A stretch of 13,758 nt of DNA, from assembly GCA_000697335.1 (NCBI GenBank), contig JNEM01015457.1, forward strand, positions 1-13,758. The letters run 5' to 3'. The DNA comes from Conidiobolus incongruus B7586 (taxonomy: Eukaryota > Entomophthoromycota > Entomophthoromycetes > Entomophthorales > Conidiobolaceae). The notes below the pieces were generated by a model, which was not told the origin of the DNA, searched no databases, and worked only from the letters and a program-made list of their open reading frames with translations. The translations under genes were made by a program, and so were the position numbers. This document shows positions 1 to 9,499 of the stretch, piece after piece. Positions within the stretch are counted from its first letter, which is position 1, and each line of letters begins with the position of its first letter.

Positions 1-600
1 TTTTATAAATATTAATAATATTTTGATAATTTTTGAGTTAAATATAAATATAATTTTTTTTAAATATATTATTAATTTATATATTTGTTGTATTTTTATA
101 TGAAATTTTATAAATATAGGTCATATTTAGAAAAATACCCAAAATATAATTTAATAAATTATTTATTAAACCTATTTTTTAATATATTAAGATTATAGAT
201 TAAAAAGTTTATTATTAAGATATTATAGCAAAATATCCAAAAAAACTTATTTTCTTTTTATCTTTATTATTTTTGGGCTTAAATAGTTTCTTAAATAAAT
301 ATTATAGGATTTGAATATAATTTAATAAAGAAAACAAAATAAACAAAAAGTATCCTTTAATTATAAATTAACAAAGCCAACTTAAATTAAAGTTAATATT
401 GGTTTAATAATTATAATAGAATAAATAATTAAATATAAAATATAACATTATTTTTTTTTAAAATAATTCAGTTTCTTATCAGTTATATTTATATTATATT
501 ATGTTATCCTTATAATTTTGTTTTAATTAATTCTAATATATTTTTTTTAAGATAATATATAGTTTTTTATCAATTATATTATATATAACATTTGATTTTA
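1..600. other. Unresolved AT-rich stretch, possible 3' end or LTR of gypsy-A
   Basis: I recognise no gene here on either strand. The stretch lies just past the last readable part of the minus-strand gypsy-A fossil (its GPY/F-like module near 617-641). By position it should hold the end of that element's polyprotein region and its 3' LTR. There is a short purine-rich run on the minus strand near 350-358, but no second LTR copy is available in the window to test the boundary. The base composition is the same depleted AT-rich type as the flanking fossil. The assignment rests only on position. Confidence 0.3.
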
Positions 601-2821
601 CTAATAAAATAAATTAGGTCCATTATATTTCTGATATATTTTCTTTTTTCTTTTTATATTTAGTAATCTAATATAACTATTAATTTTATATTTTAGCTTA
701 ATAATTTTATTATCTTTTTATAATTATAATTTCTTAAATATTTAATTCTTTTTATATTCCTATTAATTTAAATAATATTTTAATTTTAATAAAGATTTAG
801 TTTATATATTATCTAAAATCAAACAAACCCTCTAATAATTATAGTTCTTATTTATATAATATTTCAAAATGTGATATTTGATTTAATTAGGGAGTTATTT
901 GGTATATAAAAAATATTTTATTAATTTTTTGTTCCTAATTTTTAAAATAGTTAATTGATAATTTTTCTAAATATTTATATAATATTTTATTAAATCTTTT
1001 TATTTTATTATTAGTTTAAGAATAATATACAAATATAAATTAATATTTTACTTGAAGTTTCTTGATAAATATTCTTATAATATCACAATTGAATTAACGA
1101 CTTCTATCAGTTGTAGTGATTTTTAAAAGTCTAAAATTTAAGCTAATATAGGTGTAAATAAATTTAGCAATTATTTTTATAATTTGTGTTTTATATAATA
1201 TAGTTATTAATTAATAAGATTAATATTCTGTTATAATTAGTATATATTGATTATTATAAGTTAAAGGTTTAAAAATTTTGATAAAGTTTAATATAATTTG
1301 TTTAAATAATTTATTATTTACTATATATCTCAATAAGGATGTTTCTATATTTTTATCAAATATTTAATATATATAATATTTAGCAATAGTTTCTTAAAAT
1401 ATTTTATTAATTTTTAACTATCAAAAATAATTCTGGACTTAATATAATATGGCTATAATACCATAATAAGCTTTATTTATATAGAATATTTTAGTTAATT
1501 CTTCTTGATAATATTGTTTTAACATTATTTATATTTGTTTTCTTGGTTTTTTAGCTAAATTATTATTATATATTAAATATCTTTTACACTGATTTTAAAA
1601 TTATAAAAAGGTTTTGTATATTAGAAACTTTGGTTTTTTTATATTTTAATATCTAGTATATCTTGAATATATAAGGTTTATAATCTATTTTAATAAGGTT
1701 TTCAACTATCATTATAGTTTCAATTAATTATTTGCTTAATATATTTGCTAATATATTATTTTTAATTAATTTATACTCTATTTTAAAATTATAAAACTAT
1801 AATATTTATAATTAACAAATATATTAAATTATTAAATTTATTACCTTGAGATATTGTTCAAATAAAGCATAATCTGTTTAGATTTTGAAATATTGTTTAA
1901 ATAAATAAAGTCTGAAATATTCTATCACTAAAATAACTATATATGTTCTTTTATAAACTATTTTGTAATTCAATTTAATTTTATTAAATTTTTTAGAATA
2001 ATAGCTAAAAACTAATTGTTTTATTACTTAAATATAATTAGGTAAGTATAACACTAACTCTTTAATTTAAAGCATCTGTTTGTAAAATAAATTCAAAATT
2101 AAAATTCAATAATAAAAGAATAAAAGTAAATATTAATATATTAAAAAATTGATAAAAATTCTTTTTAGCTTATTTATTAAAATTAAAGATATTTTTTAAT
2201 TTTAATTAACTTAGTTAAAAATTAAGCTATTTTAGAAATATTCTTAATAAAATATTAATAATAATTAATAAAATTTAAGAATATTTTTATTTCTTTAGTA
2301 TCTTTAAGTTTAAGTTAATTTTTGATTTATTATATCTTAAAGGGATTAGTTTCTAATTCTTTGTTATTAATAATATATTTTAAATAATTAATTAAATCAT
2401 ATATAAAATAATATTTTTTATGGTTAATATATAATTGATGATTTTTTAATTATGTTAATACTATTTAAATATATATTAAGTGATCCTCTTTATTATAACT
2501 ATAAATTATGATATTGTTTAAATAAACAAAAATAAAGTTATATAAAAATTCCATTATTATATTATTTATTATTGATTAAAATATTGTTAGTATATTTAAT
2601 AAACCAAAAGATATTATTTTAAAAATAAAATAATTAATATAAAAATTAAATCCTATTAATGGAATTAATTTTATATTTATTAGTATTTATTAATAACTTG
2701 AAAATTAATCTAATATAATGACAATGATAGTTTTATTTAAAGAATCAAGCAATTCATTCATTTTAGATAATGGAAAAATATTCTTAATAATAAAATTACT
2801 TAATTCTTTAAAATCAATATA
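600..2821 (-). mobile_element. gypsy-A fossil: RT (most), RNase H, integrase region
   Basis: On the minus strand several Ty3/gypsy landmarks appear in the right order. Next to the Tc1 insertion lies the RT block that begins IDFKEL, followed by PLSKMNELLDSLNKT. An FGL-type block (FGLLNILTIFQ) lies near 2590-2615, and a segment like the RT active-site box (YLNNIIVYS) near 2480-2540. RNase H similarity covers about 1730-2045 (SYYSKKFNKIKLNY, EYFRLYLF, then NILANILSK in place of the usual ADALSR). An integrase-like segment resembling TP..SPFELLYG lies near 850-950, and a GPY/F-like KYNGPN near 617-641. The region is heavily broken. The family call is firm because of the order and spacing of the blocks, while exact domain limits are not. 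Confidence 0.75.
2820..2821. repeat. Left TA target-site duplication of Tc1 copy 1
   Basis: The dinucleotide TA directly precedes the terminal CACTAACCTGC of Tc1 copy 1 and is matched by TA at 4395-4396. The wider context is TATA on both sides. TA duplication is the standard signature of Tc1/mariner insertion. Here the target lay inside the RT region of gypsy-A. Confidence 0.85.
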
Positions 2822-2860
2822 CACTAACCTGCAAAAGTGAGTTATAAAATCAAAAATATA
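2822..2860 (+). repeat. Left outer IR/DR unit of Tc1 copy 1
   Basis: It begins CACTAACCTGC and carries TGAGTTATAAA at 2838-2848. It pairs as an inverted repeat with the right outer unit at 4356-4394, where the same core reads TGAGTCATAAA on the minus strand. The match is close over roughly the first 38 bases and then falls off. Confidence 0.85.
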
Positions 2861-2971
2861 TATATTTTAATTAATAACTAAAACAATTGTATATATTAGA
2901 TTACTTGAAACTATAATATATAATTAAGGTATATTATTTAATAATAGATAAATATATTTAGATATATTTAG

Positions 2972-3046
2972 TAAACTATTAGCAAAAATATTAACCTTTA
3001 ATATTTAACCAAGGTGAGTTATAAATTTGTGGGTTTTTGAGATAAA
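2972..3046 (+). repeat. Left inner IR/DR unit of Tc1 copy 1
   Basis: It carries TGAGTTATAAA at 3015-3025, the same orientation as in the outer unit and 177 bp from it. The core is preceded by AACCAAGG and followed by TTTGTGGGTTTTTG. It is the inverted counterpart of the right inner unit. Similarity to the right side extends outward to about 2972, over a GCAAAAATATTAACCTTTAA-like segment. Confidence 0.8.
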
Positions 3047-3147
3047 GGGATATATTTAACAATATATAACCATATCTTTTTTCTCTCTTTGTTATTATTT
3101 TATATAATATTTTACAGATATATTAAATTTTTTTTATTAGTATTATT
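3047..3147 (+). other. Leader of Tc1 copy 1 before the transposase
   Basis: This short pyrimidine-rich stretch lies between the left inner repeat unit and the former start codon. It includes TTTTTTCTCTCTTTG near 3076-3090. It is the expected place for the transposon promoter and 5' untranslated region, but I see no definite promoter motif. Confidence 0.3.
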
Positions 3148-4164
3148 ATACCTAAATCCCTCTCTAAAAAAATCTACTTGTGTATTAATCAACTTTATAA
3201 AGAAGGTAAATCAACTTGTGATATTGCTAGAATTACTAGTGTTAGCTAGTTTACTATAGTTAAAGCTGTTAAGAATAGCAATAAAGAAACATTTAAACTT
3301 AAACTTAAGTGTGCTAAAATCATAAATGAACATGATGAGAAGTATATCTATAGGTTGGTTAATATAGGCAAGTGTGGTACTGCTGTAGAAATACAGCAGG
3401 AACTGTGAGACTATATAAGAATATTAGTTAGCACTGATACTATTATATGTGCTTTATATTAGCATAGATACCACTTACACCTCAAGAAAAAACACCCCCA
3501 ACTAAAGAAATCCCATTGTAAAGCTAAACAAGAGTTTGAATGTTGCCACTGATATTAAACTAAAACTAATTAGAGTAAGGTTATTTAGTCTAATGAAACA
3601 AAAATATACCTTAGTGGATCTAATAAAAAAGCTAGATGCTTTAGAAAAGATGTAGAACTACTTTGTGACCATCATGTTAATTTTACCCAAAAGTATAGTG
3701 GTAGGTTAATTATTATTTGGGGATGTATGTTATCTTCAGGTGTAGGGTATCTTTATAAAGTTAATAGGGGAATTAATACTGAGATGTACTAAAGTATTCT
3801 AAACAATGAATTGAAAAAAACCATTGAATAATATAGGTTAAACAAATCTGATGTTATTTTCCAGCAAGATAATGCCTCTTACTATACTATAGCTTCTACT
3901 ACCAAATAGCTTAAAAATAACAAGATAATAGTTATAAAGTGGCTTCTTTAATCTTTTAACTTTAATCTAATTAAACACCTTTAGGATCAGTTAAAAAAAG
4001 CTATTAAAGCTTTCCCCCCAGTAAAAAATTTAGATCAACTTTAAAAATATGTTCAAGAAGCATAGAACAAGATTAACCCTTCTTAGTATAAAAAGTTAGT
4101 TGATTCTATACCCCACAAACTTAAAGAAGTTAGAAAAGCTCAAGGTAGATACACTAGGTTTTAA
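3148..4164 (+). pseudogene. Tc1-type DD34E transposase, dead
   Basis: The transposase would cut the element at its ends and insert it at TA sites. The frame keeps one register over 338 codons to a TAA stop, a normal length for Tc1 transposases. The start is now ATA at 3148, before PKSLSKK, most simply a former ATG. Residues about 10-55 form the first helix-turn-helix (INQLYKEGKSTCDIARITSVS) with DNA-contacting features, and about 65-115 the second. The catalytic core includes the block around residue 149, QQDNA with Asp241, and the final acidic position at residue 276. There are 34 residues between 241 and 276, hence DD34E. Two of the three catalytic acids are changed: residue 149 is Asn (AAT at 3592) and residue 276 is Lys (AAA at 3973). 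There are 15 in-frame stops, many at positions where the family has Trp or Gln. The changes fit TpG to TpA and CpA to TpA, and there is no frameshift. Confidence 0.93.
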
Positions 4165-4240
4165 TTTTTTTTTATCACCAAAAACCTGCAAATTTATGAC
4201 TCACCTTAGGTAAAATTTAAGGGTTTATATTTTAGCCAAT
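4165..4240 (-). repeat. Right inner IR/DR unit of Tc1 copy 1
   Basis: Read on the minus strand it gives ACCTAAGG, then the core TGAGTCATAAA (4193-4203), then TTTGCAGGTTTTTGGTGAT. This is the best-preserved version of the inner unit. It lies almost directly after the transposase stop codon and is inverted relative to the left inner unit at 2972-3046. Confidence 0.8.
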
Positions 4241-4355
4241 TAATAGCTAAATATCATCATTTAATGATATATATAACTAATAAATATAATAGATTTTAAT
4301 TATTTAATTTAAGTTTATTTCATTAAATATTAATCAAGTTATTAGTAAAAATATA

Positions 4356-4394
4356 GGTGTTTTTGATTTTATGACTCATTTTTGCAGGTTAGTG
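4356..4394 (-). repeat. Right outer IR/DR unit of Tc1 copy 1
   Basis: On the minus strand it reads CACTAACCTGCAAAAATGAG and continues through the core TGAGTCATAAA at 4368-4378. It ends the transposon, next to TA at 4395-4396. Core-to-core spacing to the inner unit is about 175 bp, nearly equal to the left side. Confidence 0.85.
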
Positions 4395-4396
4395 TA
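4395..4396. repeat. Right TA target-site duplication of Tc1 copy 1
   Basis: TA directly follows the terminal GCAGGTTAGTG and matches TA at 2820-2821. The gypsy-A sequence to either side belongs to the same RT block, which confirms the insertion point. Confidence 0.85.
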
Positions 4397-5813
4397 TAAT
4401 TTTATTTCCATCTTTTTAAAAATTAAAATTATTTGAAATATCTATAATAAATTTAATTCTTGAATAATATCATTATCTAACATAAATTATAATTTTTCCT
4501 TTAGTTATTTTAATTTTGTTTTTAAAAATAATCTTATTTTCTGTTTGATAAAAGTTATGTTTTTATTGATTAACTTAATATAATAAGTGATTGCTATAGT
4601 TTTCTTTATTTTTTTTAATATTAATATATAAAATATTTGGGAATTTATTTAAGAAATGAATAATAGAGTTTTTATTAATAAAAGTTTTTATATCAATTAA
4701 ATCTATTTTATTATTGATTAAAAGAACTATTTTAGTTAAAATAATTGACTTAAGTTATAAAATTATAAGGTATTTAAGTTTTTTTAAATTGATTTTTAGT
4801 TATTATTTCTATAGATTTTTCCTTATTATCTTATTTTATCTATATTATTTAAAAAGGATAATTAACTATAGCATATGTTTTATTTTATTAGATATAACCA
4901 AGAATATAAGATAAATTAAAGTTATTTACTATTAAGAATTTACTTTGATAATAATATTATAAACTTGAATATTTACCTCTATTATCTTATTAGTTTTTTT
5001 TATAATGTTATTTATAACTATTAATAATATATTAAATAAAATTACTTATTTCTATAAATTTATTGCTTTTATAACTTAACTATATATTATATTAGATTTG
5101 CCATTAAAATTAATAAAGGTTATAACTTTTATCCTATTTATATAATATTAAATTAAAGGGTAACTTGTAAGTTTACTAAACTCAAGAAAAGTATAATTAG
5201 TAAAGCTTAAATTTTAATCTTATCTTCTTATAACTAGGATTATTAATAAAATAACTTTAATAATCTTAAGTTATTTAAATTTTTCATATATTAATTGTAT
5301 AATTTTTTCAACTTTTAAAAATAAATAAGGTTTATTAAAGTTATGAATAAAAATTATTTTATTTTTACTAATAAAGTTTAAATTAATTATTCCTTTATTA
5401 ATATCAAAAGTCTTTTTATTTAATAATTTTAATTATAACATAATTTTTAAATAAATACCTTTTAAAGATATAATTACTAATTTTGTTTTAATTATAGTTT
5501 TTAAATATATTAGTATTAGGACAACTTCTATTATTATGAAATTTATCCTAATATTATTTTTAAAATTAAATCTTAAAATAATTATCTTTCAATTTATCTT
5601 AATAAATTAAATTTTTGGTGGTTTATATTTTTCTTAAAATATTTTAATTATTATTTGTTTAAATTATTTTTTAGTTATTTTTTATTATTGATTTATTAAT
5701 TTAAATAAGCTAGTATAAATTCTTAGTAATAATACTATTAATTATATTAAAAAAACATTATATTTTAAATTCAATATACTTTTAAAGATTTTTCTAGCTT
5801 TACCCTTAAGTAG
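4395..5813 (-). mobile_element. gypsy-A fossil: protease to start of RT
   Basis: Read on the minus strand, the end nearest the Tc1 insertion has features of the region just before the RT core, including an FKKMEIKLY segment. That segment resembles the VKKKDG..R block that precedes the conserved (V/I)D-(F/Y)-R-E-L of Ty3/gypsy RT. Further upstream, FLNKFPNILYIN near 4600-4650 looks like the linker between protease and RT. A retropepsin is expected around 5000-5200, but I can only point to a weak candidate there (LINFNGKSNII). The short plus-strand open stretch at 4714-4914 is an antisense shadow of this fossil. Family placement is supported by continuity with the RT piece beyond the transposon. 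Confidence 0.6.
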
Positions 5814-5818
5814 GTTTA
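5814..5818. repeat. Probable left target-site duplication of gypsy-B
   Basis: GTTTA here and GTTTC at 11498-11502 flank the two LTRs of gypsy-B and match at four of five bases. Five-base duplications are usual for Ty3/gypsy insertion. With the decay in this region I treat it as likely but not certain. Confidence 0.5.
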
Positions 5819-6493
5819 TATTATATTCTTAAAACTATTTTACAATATCATTTACAATATTTCTATTTTATTACTATTAATATTATTAATCAACTAAAAC
5901 CTTGTTATTATTATAAATAACTATTATCTATATTACCCAAGCTAAATTACAAATCAACCTTTAACAAAACAAATTTTACATAATAATGTTTAAAAATCAC
6001 TAATATAATAATTAATAATAGATTGATAATATATTTTATATTTTAAAATAAACCTTTATATCTAATTACTAACTAATTCATATAAATACCCCTTTAGTTA
6101 AAGGTTATATTTTAAGTAAAACATCTAATATTAATAAATAAATTAATATTTAGTATAAACTAATTATTTTAAGAATTACCTATAGTTATATTAAATAAAG
6201 AAATAATAATATTGAATTAGTTATATAATAATTTATCCATTAGTAAAATTAATGAAATTTTAGATAACTTTCTTATATTTCTATTAAGCTTATACTTAAC
6301 TTTATACTGTTGTTTATTTGTATAAACTAATGTAATTAAAGTATTAAAACTAACTTTTAGAATTAAAATTAATATTTACTATAGAATATTAACTATATTG
6401 ATAGTATTTTATATGTGTAATATCTTTAACAAATATTATAGTTGGTTTTTTAAACTTAAGCTTAATAGTTATTTATTTAAATTTAATAGTTTA
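5819..6493 (+). repeat. 5' LTR of gypsy-B
   Basis: This 675-bp direct repeat matches the 3' LTR with a constant offset of 5004 bases at both ends, so there is no net length difference between the copies. It starts TATTATATTC and ends TTTA. If the decay is C-to-T and G-to-A, those ends would descend from the usual TG...CA. Its promoter and polyadenylation signals cannot be picked out in such AT-rich sequence. Confidence 0.88.
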
Positions 6494-6640
6494 TTCTACT
6501 TTATTCTATAAAAGTTAAGTATAAAAATATCTTCAATAACTATTATCATCATAATATATTAGTTATTAGTTTATTGTTATATCTTAATAATAATTCTTAT
6601 ACTTTTAATAATATAATTAATCTTAAAACCTTTAGCTAAA
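6494..6640 (+). other. gypsy-B leader with expected primer-binding site
   Basis: This is the untranslated stretch between the 5' LTR and the gag-like region. A tRNA primer-binding site should start within a few bases of 6494, but the sequence TTCTACTTTATTCTAT does not let me name a tRNA. Confidence 0.35.
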
Positions 6641-7500
6641 TATATTACAAGAAGAAAAAAAAGAATCAATCATATGTTATTATCAATAACTATATTAAAT
6701 TATCAAATATTTTAATATAACAACAATGGCAATCAATTTATAATAGTATTATATTTAATAAGATATTATTTAAAAATTAAATTAAAACTAATAAGTATAT
6801 ATAATAACTTAAATAATTTATTAACTTAAATAATTAAAATTATCTTGTAAATTCAGTTAAAGTTAACTTAATAAAAAACTCATTTTAAAAAAAATATACA
6901 AATAGGTTAAACTTATATTAAACTAAAAATTAAAACCAATAAACAATTTTTAAGAATTTAAAAAAAGATTTAATATTTTTTTAATATAAGAAACTTATTA
7001 GAGAAAGTTAATATTTAAGTAAAAAGATATACCTAAAGAATTAAAGAACTTATCTATAAGTATATATTAAAATTTATGATAGTTTTTAAAAACTACTCTT
7101 TATCATCATTAATTAAAAACATATATTTTATTAATAATTTATTACTATATTTAAAGGAGAAACTAGTTAAAACCATAAATAATAGTATATTAGAAACTAT
7201 AATTAAACAAGTAATAACTTTAGAAAAAAAACATTTTAACAAATACCAATTAAGGTTATATACCAAGATTATAACTTTAACTAAAGACAACAACTAAACA
7301 TTCTTCTAACAAGAATTAAACAAGAGGCTAACACTAAACTTATGTTTAATATAAGTTAAACCCAAACATAGAAAAGTTAATTATAGGTTTAATAATGAAA
7401 ACCTAGTAGTTAACTAACCTATCAATTTAAATTCAAATACTATTATTATTAACTAAATTAATTAACACAATAGCTAATTATTAACTATTATTTTAGATTA
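6641..7500 (+). mobile_element. gypsy-B fossil: gag-like region
   Basis: By position this is the capsid-protein region. The clearest trace is the open stretch at 7076-7297. Its middle (SLSSLIKNIYFINNLLLY) resembles the part of fungal chromovirus Gag that reads like L.ELI..AI.IDNRLYE. A zinc knuckle would be expected near 7300-7400 but cannot be recognised. The overlapping minus-strand open stretch at 7093-7293 is a shadow. The region is broken and the call rests mainly on order within the element. Confidence 0.5.
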
Positions 7501-7540
7501 AACAACTTTTTTAGCCTCTTATATATTTATTAACATTAAA

Positions 7541-7750
7541 ATCAATGAAGTTAATTTGTATTATTTAATTAATACTAATAGGCTAAAATATTATATATTA
7601 AGAATACTAGCTAATAACTATAATTTCAAATATAAAACAAATAGCACTAAATATAATGTTATCTCAATAAATAATAAAATAGTTAATAATAGTAACTTGA
7701 TAACTAGCTTAATTAATGTTTGTATTAGTAAAATTAAAATTCTAGTTTAA
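7541..7750 (+). mobile_element. gypsy-B fossil: retropepsin region
   Basis: Within 7541-7750 a readable stretch carries INEVNLYYLINTNRLKY, in place of the usual I.G..V.ALIDTGAS segment. It is followed by a run with the character of the central part of fungal gypsy proteases (KYNVISINNK). It lies directly between the gag-like and RT regions, as expected. It is the longest uninterrupted sense piece of this element but is only a fragment. Confidence 0.55.
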
Positions 7751-7929
7751 TTTTATTTAATAGAATCACTAATTCTTATTATACTCAAGATATAATTTTT
7801 TAACTAATTAACCTTATATATTAATTTTAAGTTATAATAAATTATGTTTCATTTAAATTACTCACTATCATTTAATATACCTTTCTTAGAAATAAAATCA
7901 GAGAAATTATACCTTATAGCTAAATTTAA

Positions 7930-8700
7930 ATTATTTAATATTTGAGAATAGTATAATAAATTTAAAAAAATATTTTTATAATACTTTGCTAGTAAATTAC
8001 CTGATTATTTAGATATAAATCATATTATCTACTTAATTAAAGAAAATTTACCACATAACTCTATAATATATTTAATAACTTAAGAATAAAGTAATTACTT
8101 GAAAAAATACCTTAAAAAGTACCTCAAAAAAGATTAATATATTATTTATTATCTTTTATTAGTATTTTAATTCTTTTTGTAAAAAAGAAAGATAACACTT
8201 AGAGAATTTATTATAATTATAAAAAACTCAATAACTTAACCATCAAAGATAATTTCCCTTTATCTTTAATTACTAAATTATTAAACAGAGTTAAATATAG
8301 TAAAATATATACCTGACTAGATTTTTACAACACTTACTATTTTATCTATATTTACATAAGTAATAAGTAAAAACCTATTTTCAAATATTATTATAATTTA
8401 TTTAAATAGTTAGTTATACCCTTTAGGTTAACTAACACACCTATAACATTTTAATATTATATTATAAAAATACTCTCTCTATACCTAAACTTGCTTGTTA
8501 TAATAAATCTTAATAATATTTTAATATATAGTAAATTATTAGATAATTATAATAAATATATTAGATAAGTATTTTAAACTCTTTAAGAAAATTATTTATA
8601 TGTGAAATTAAAAAAACAAATTTTATATTATTTTTACAATATTCTTAAGTTATAAAACTATTCCTACAAATATCTTAATTAAATTTAAAAAAATTAAAGA
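7930..8700 (+). mobile_element. gypsy-B fossil: reverse transcriptase region
   Basis: The clearest landmark is at 8241-8350, where TIKDNFPLSLITKLLNRVK matches the Ty3/gypsy RT block TIKNRYPLPLI.ELLDRL. It is followed by a TWLD/TKLD-like position and a YNTYYF segment. Upstream, a segment ending in a run of alternating Leu-Lys residues resembles the Y-L-.-.-.-L-.-K-G linker into RT. The region is badly decayed beyond 8400. The gypsy assignment is firm; exact limits are not. Confidence 0.7.
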
Positions 8701-8829
8701 TATTATAAATTAGAGAATTTTTCTAAATAAAAAAAGTTTAAAGTTTCTTTAAAATAACTAACTTCTCAAGAATATTTATATTAAACTTTAATAATATAAT
8801 ATTACCATTAACAAAATTAACTTAAAAAT

Positions 8830-9330
8830 AACAAGTATTTGATTAGAATCTAAACACTCTATTTGCTTTTGAATAACTTATTTATTTACTAATTTATATA
8901 CCTATTTTAAGTTACTTAAACTATCTACTTCTATATAAGTTATTCACTAATATATCAGATTTTATAATTAAAGTAGTATTCAAATAAAGCAAGAAACTTA
9001 TTAGATACTTTTTAAGAAAATTTATTCTATATGAATATAATTATGAAATTTATAATAAAGAACTATTAAGCATTGTTAAAGCTTTAGAATATTTTTGAAT
9101 TTATATTTTATCTTTTTAATACCTAATTATTATCTACTCTAATTATAAAAACCTTAAGTATTTTATCATAATAAAGTTATTAAACACTTAATAAGTTTAA
9201 TAGAGTTTAACTTTATTATAATATAACTTTAGAATTAAACATATTTCAAGGTTAAAAAATCTTATTATTGATAGCTTTAGTAAAAATCTAAATCATTTAA
9301 TTACAACCAATAAACTTAGATAAATCAATT
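8830..9330 (+). mobile_element. gypsy-B fossil: RNase H region
   Basis: YNYEIYNKELLSIVKALE at 9036-9095 is an excellent match to the Ty3/gypsy RNase H block YNYEIYDKELLAIV.ALE. Towards the end, ISRLKNLIIDSFSKN near 9240-9295 takes the place of the conserved G..N..ADALSR stretch that closes RNase H in this family. This is the best landmark of gypsy-B for family placement. Confidence 0.8.
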
Positions 9331-9499
9331 AAAAAACTTTGTTGAATATTAATAATTTGTATACTTTTTTATAATTAGAAATATTACATTAAGAAATGAT
9401 ATCTAAAATTAAAAAATCTATAAAAATAAACAAACTTACAAAAAATATATTAAAACTCATTTGTAATAATTTTATTAAAAGATATAAAAAGATTAATGG

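Larger units (their letters stand above)
2822..4394 (+). mobile_element. Tc1-type DD34E DNA transposon, copy 1
   Basis: This is a 1573-bp Tc1/mariner superfamily element. It starts CACTAACCTGC and ends GCAGGTTAGTG, with TA on both sides. Its terminal regions are about 200 bp and are not simple inverted repeats. Each holds an outer and an inner unit containing TGAGT(T/C)ATAAA in the same orientation, spaced about 175 bp apart, with partly diverged sequence between them. This is the IR/DR arrangement known from Sleeping Beauty-like Tc1 elements. A single transposase gene (3148-4164) lies between the inner units. The element is clearly richer in G and C than everything around it, so it is the least decayed and probably the latest insertion. 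It is dead: its transposase has 15 internal stops and lost catalytic residues. A second, inverted copy of the family lies at 12211 to the window end. Confidence 0.92.

Noticed and set aside
3011-4204. A separate mariner bounded by the inner repeat units, inserted in an older element
   Set aside because: There is no TA pair at the inner boundaries, and copy 2 has exactly the same outer-plus-inner layout at a different site. One element with IR/DR ends explains both copies better.
4714-4914. Plus-strand open stretch of 66 codons
   Set aside because: Low-complexity Ile/Leu/Tyr/Phe-rich translation typical of AT-rich sequence, antisense to the gypsy-A fossil, with no motif.
6494-6520. tRNA primer-binding site of gypsy-B
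   Set aside because: It must lie here by position, but the sequence does not match a tRNA 3' end that I can name, so no specific primer is claimed.
7093-7293. Minus-strand open stretch of 66 codons
   Set aside because: Shadow of the gag-like stretch on the plus strand, with no recognisable motif.
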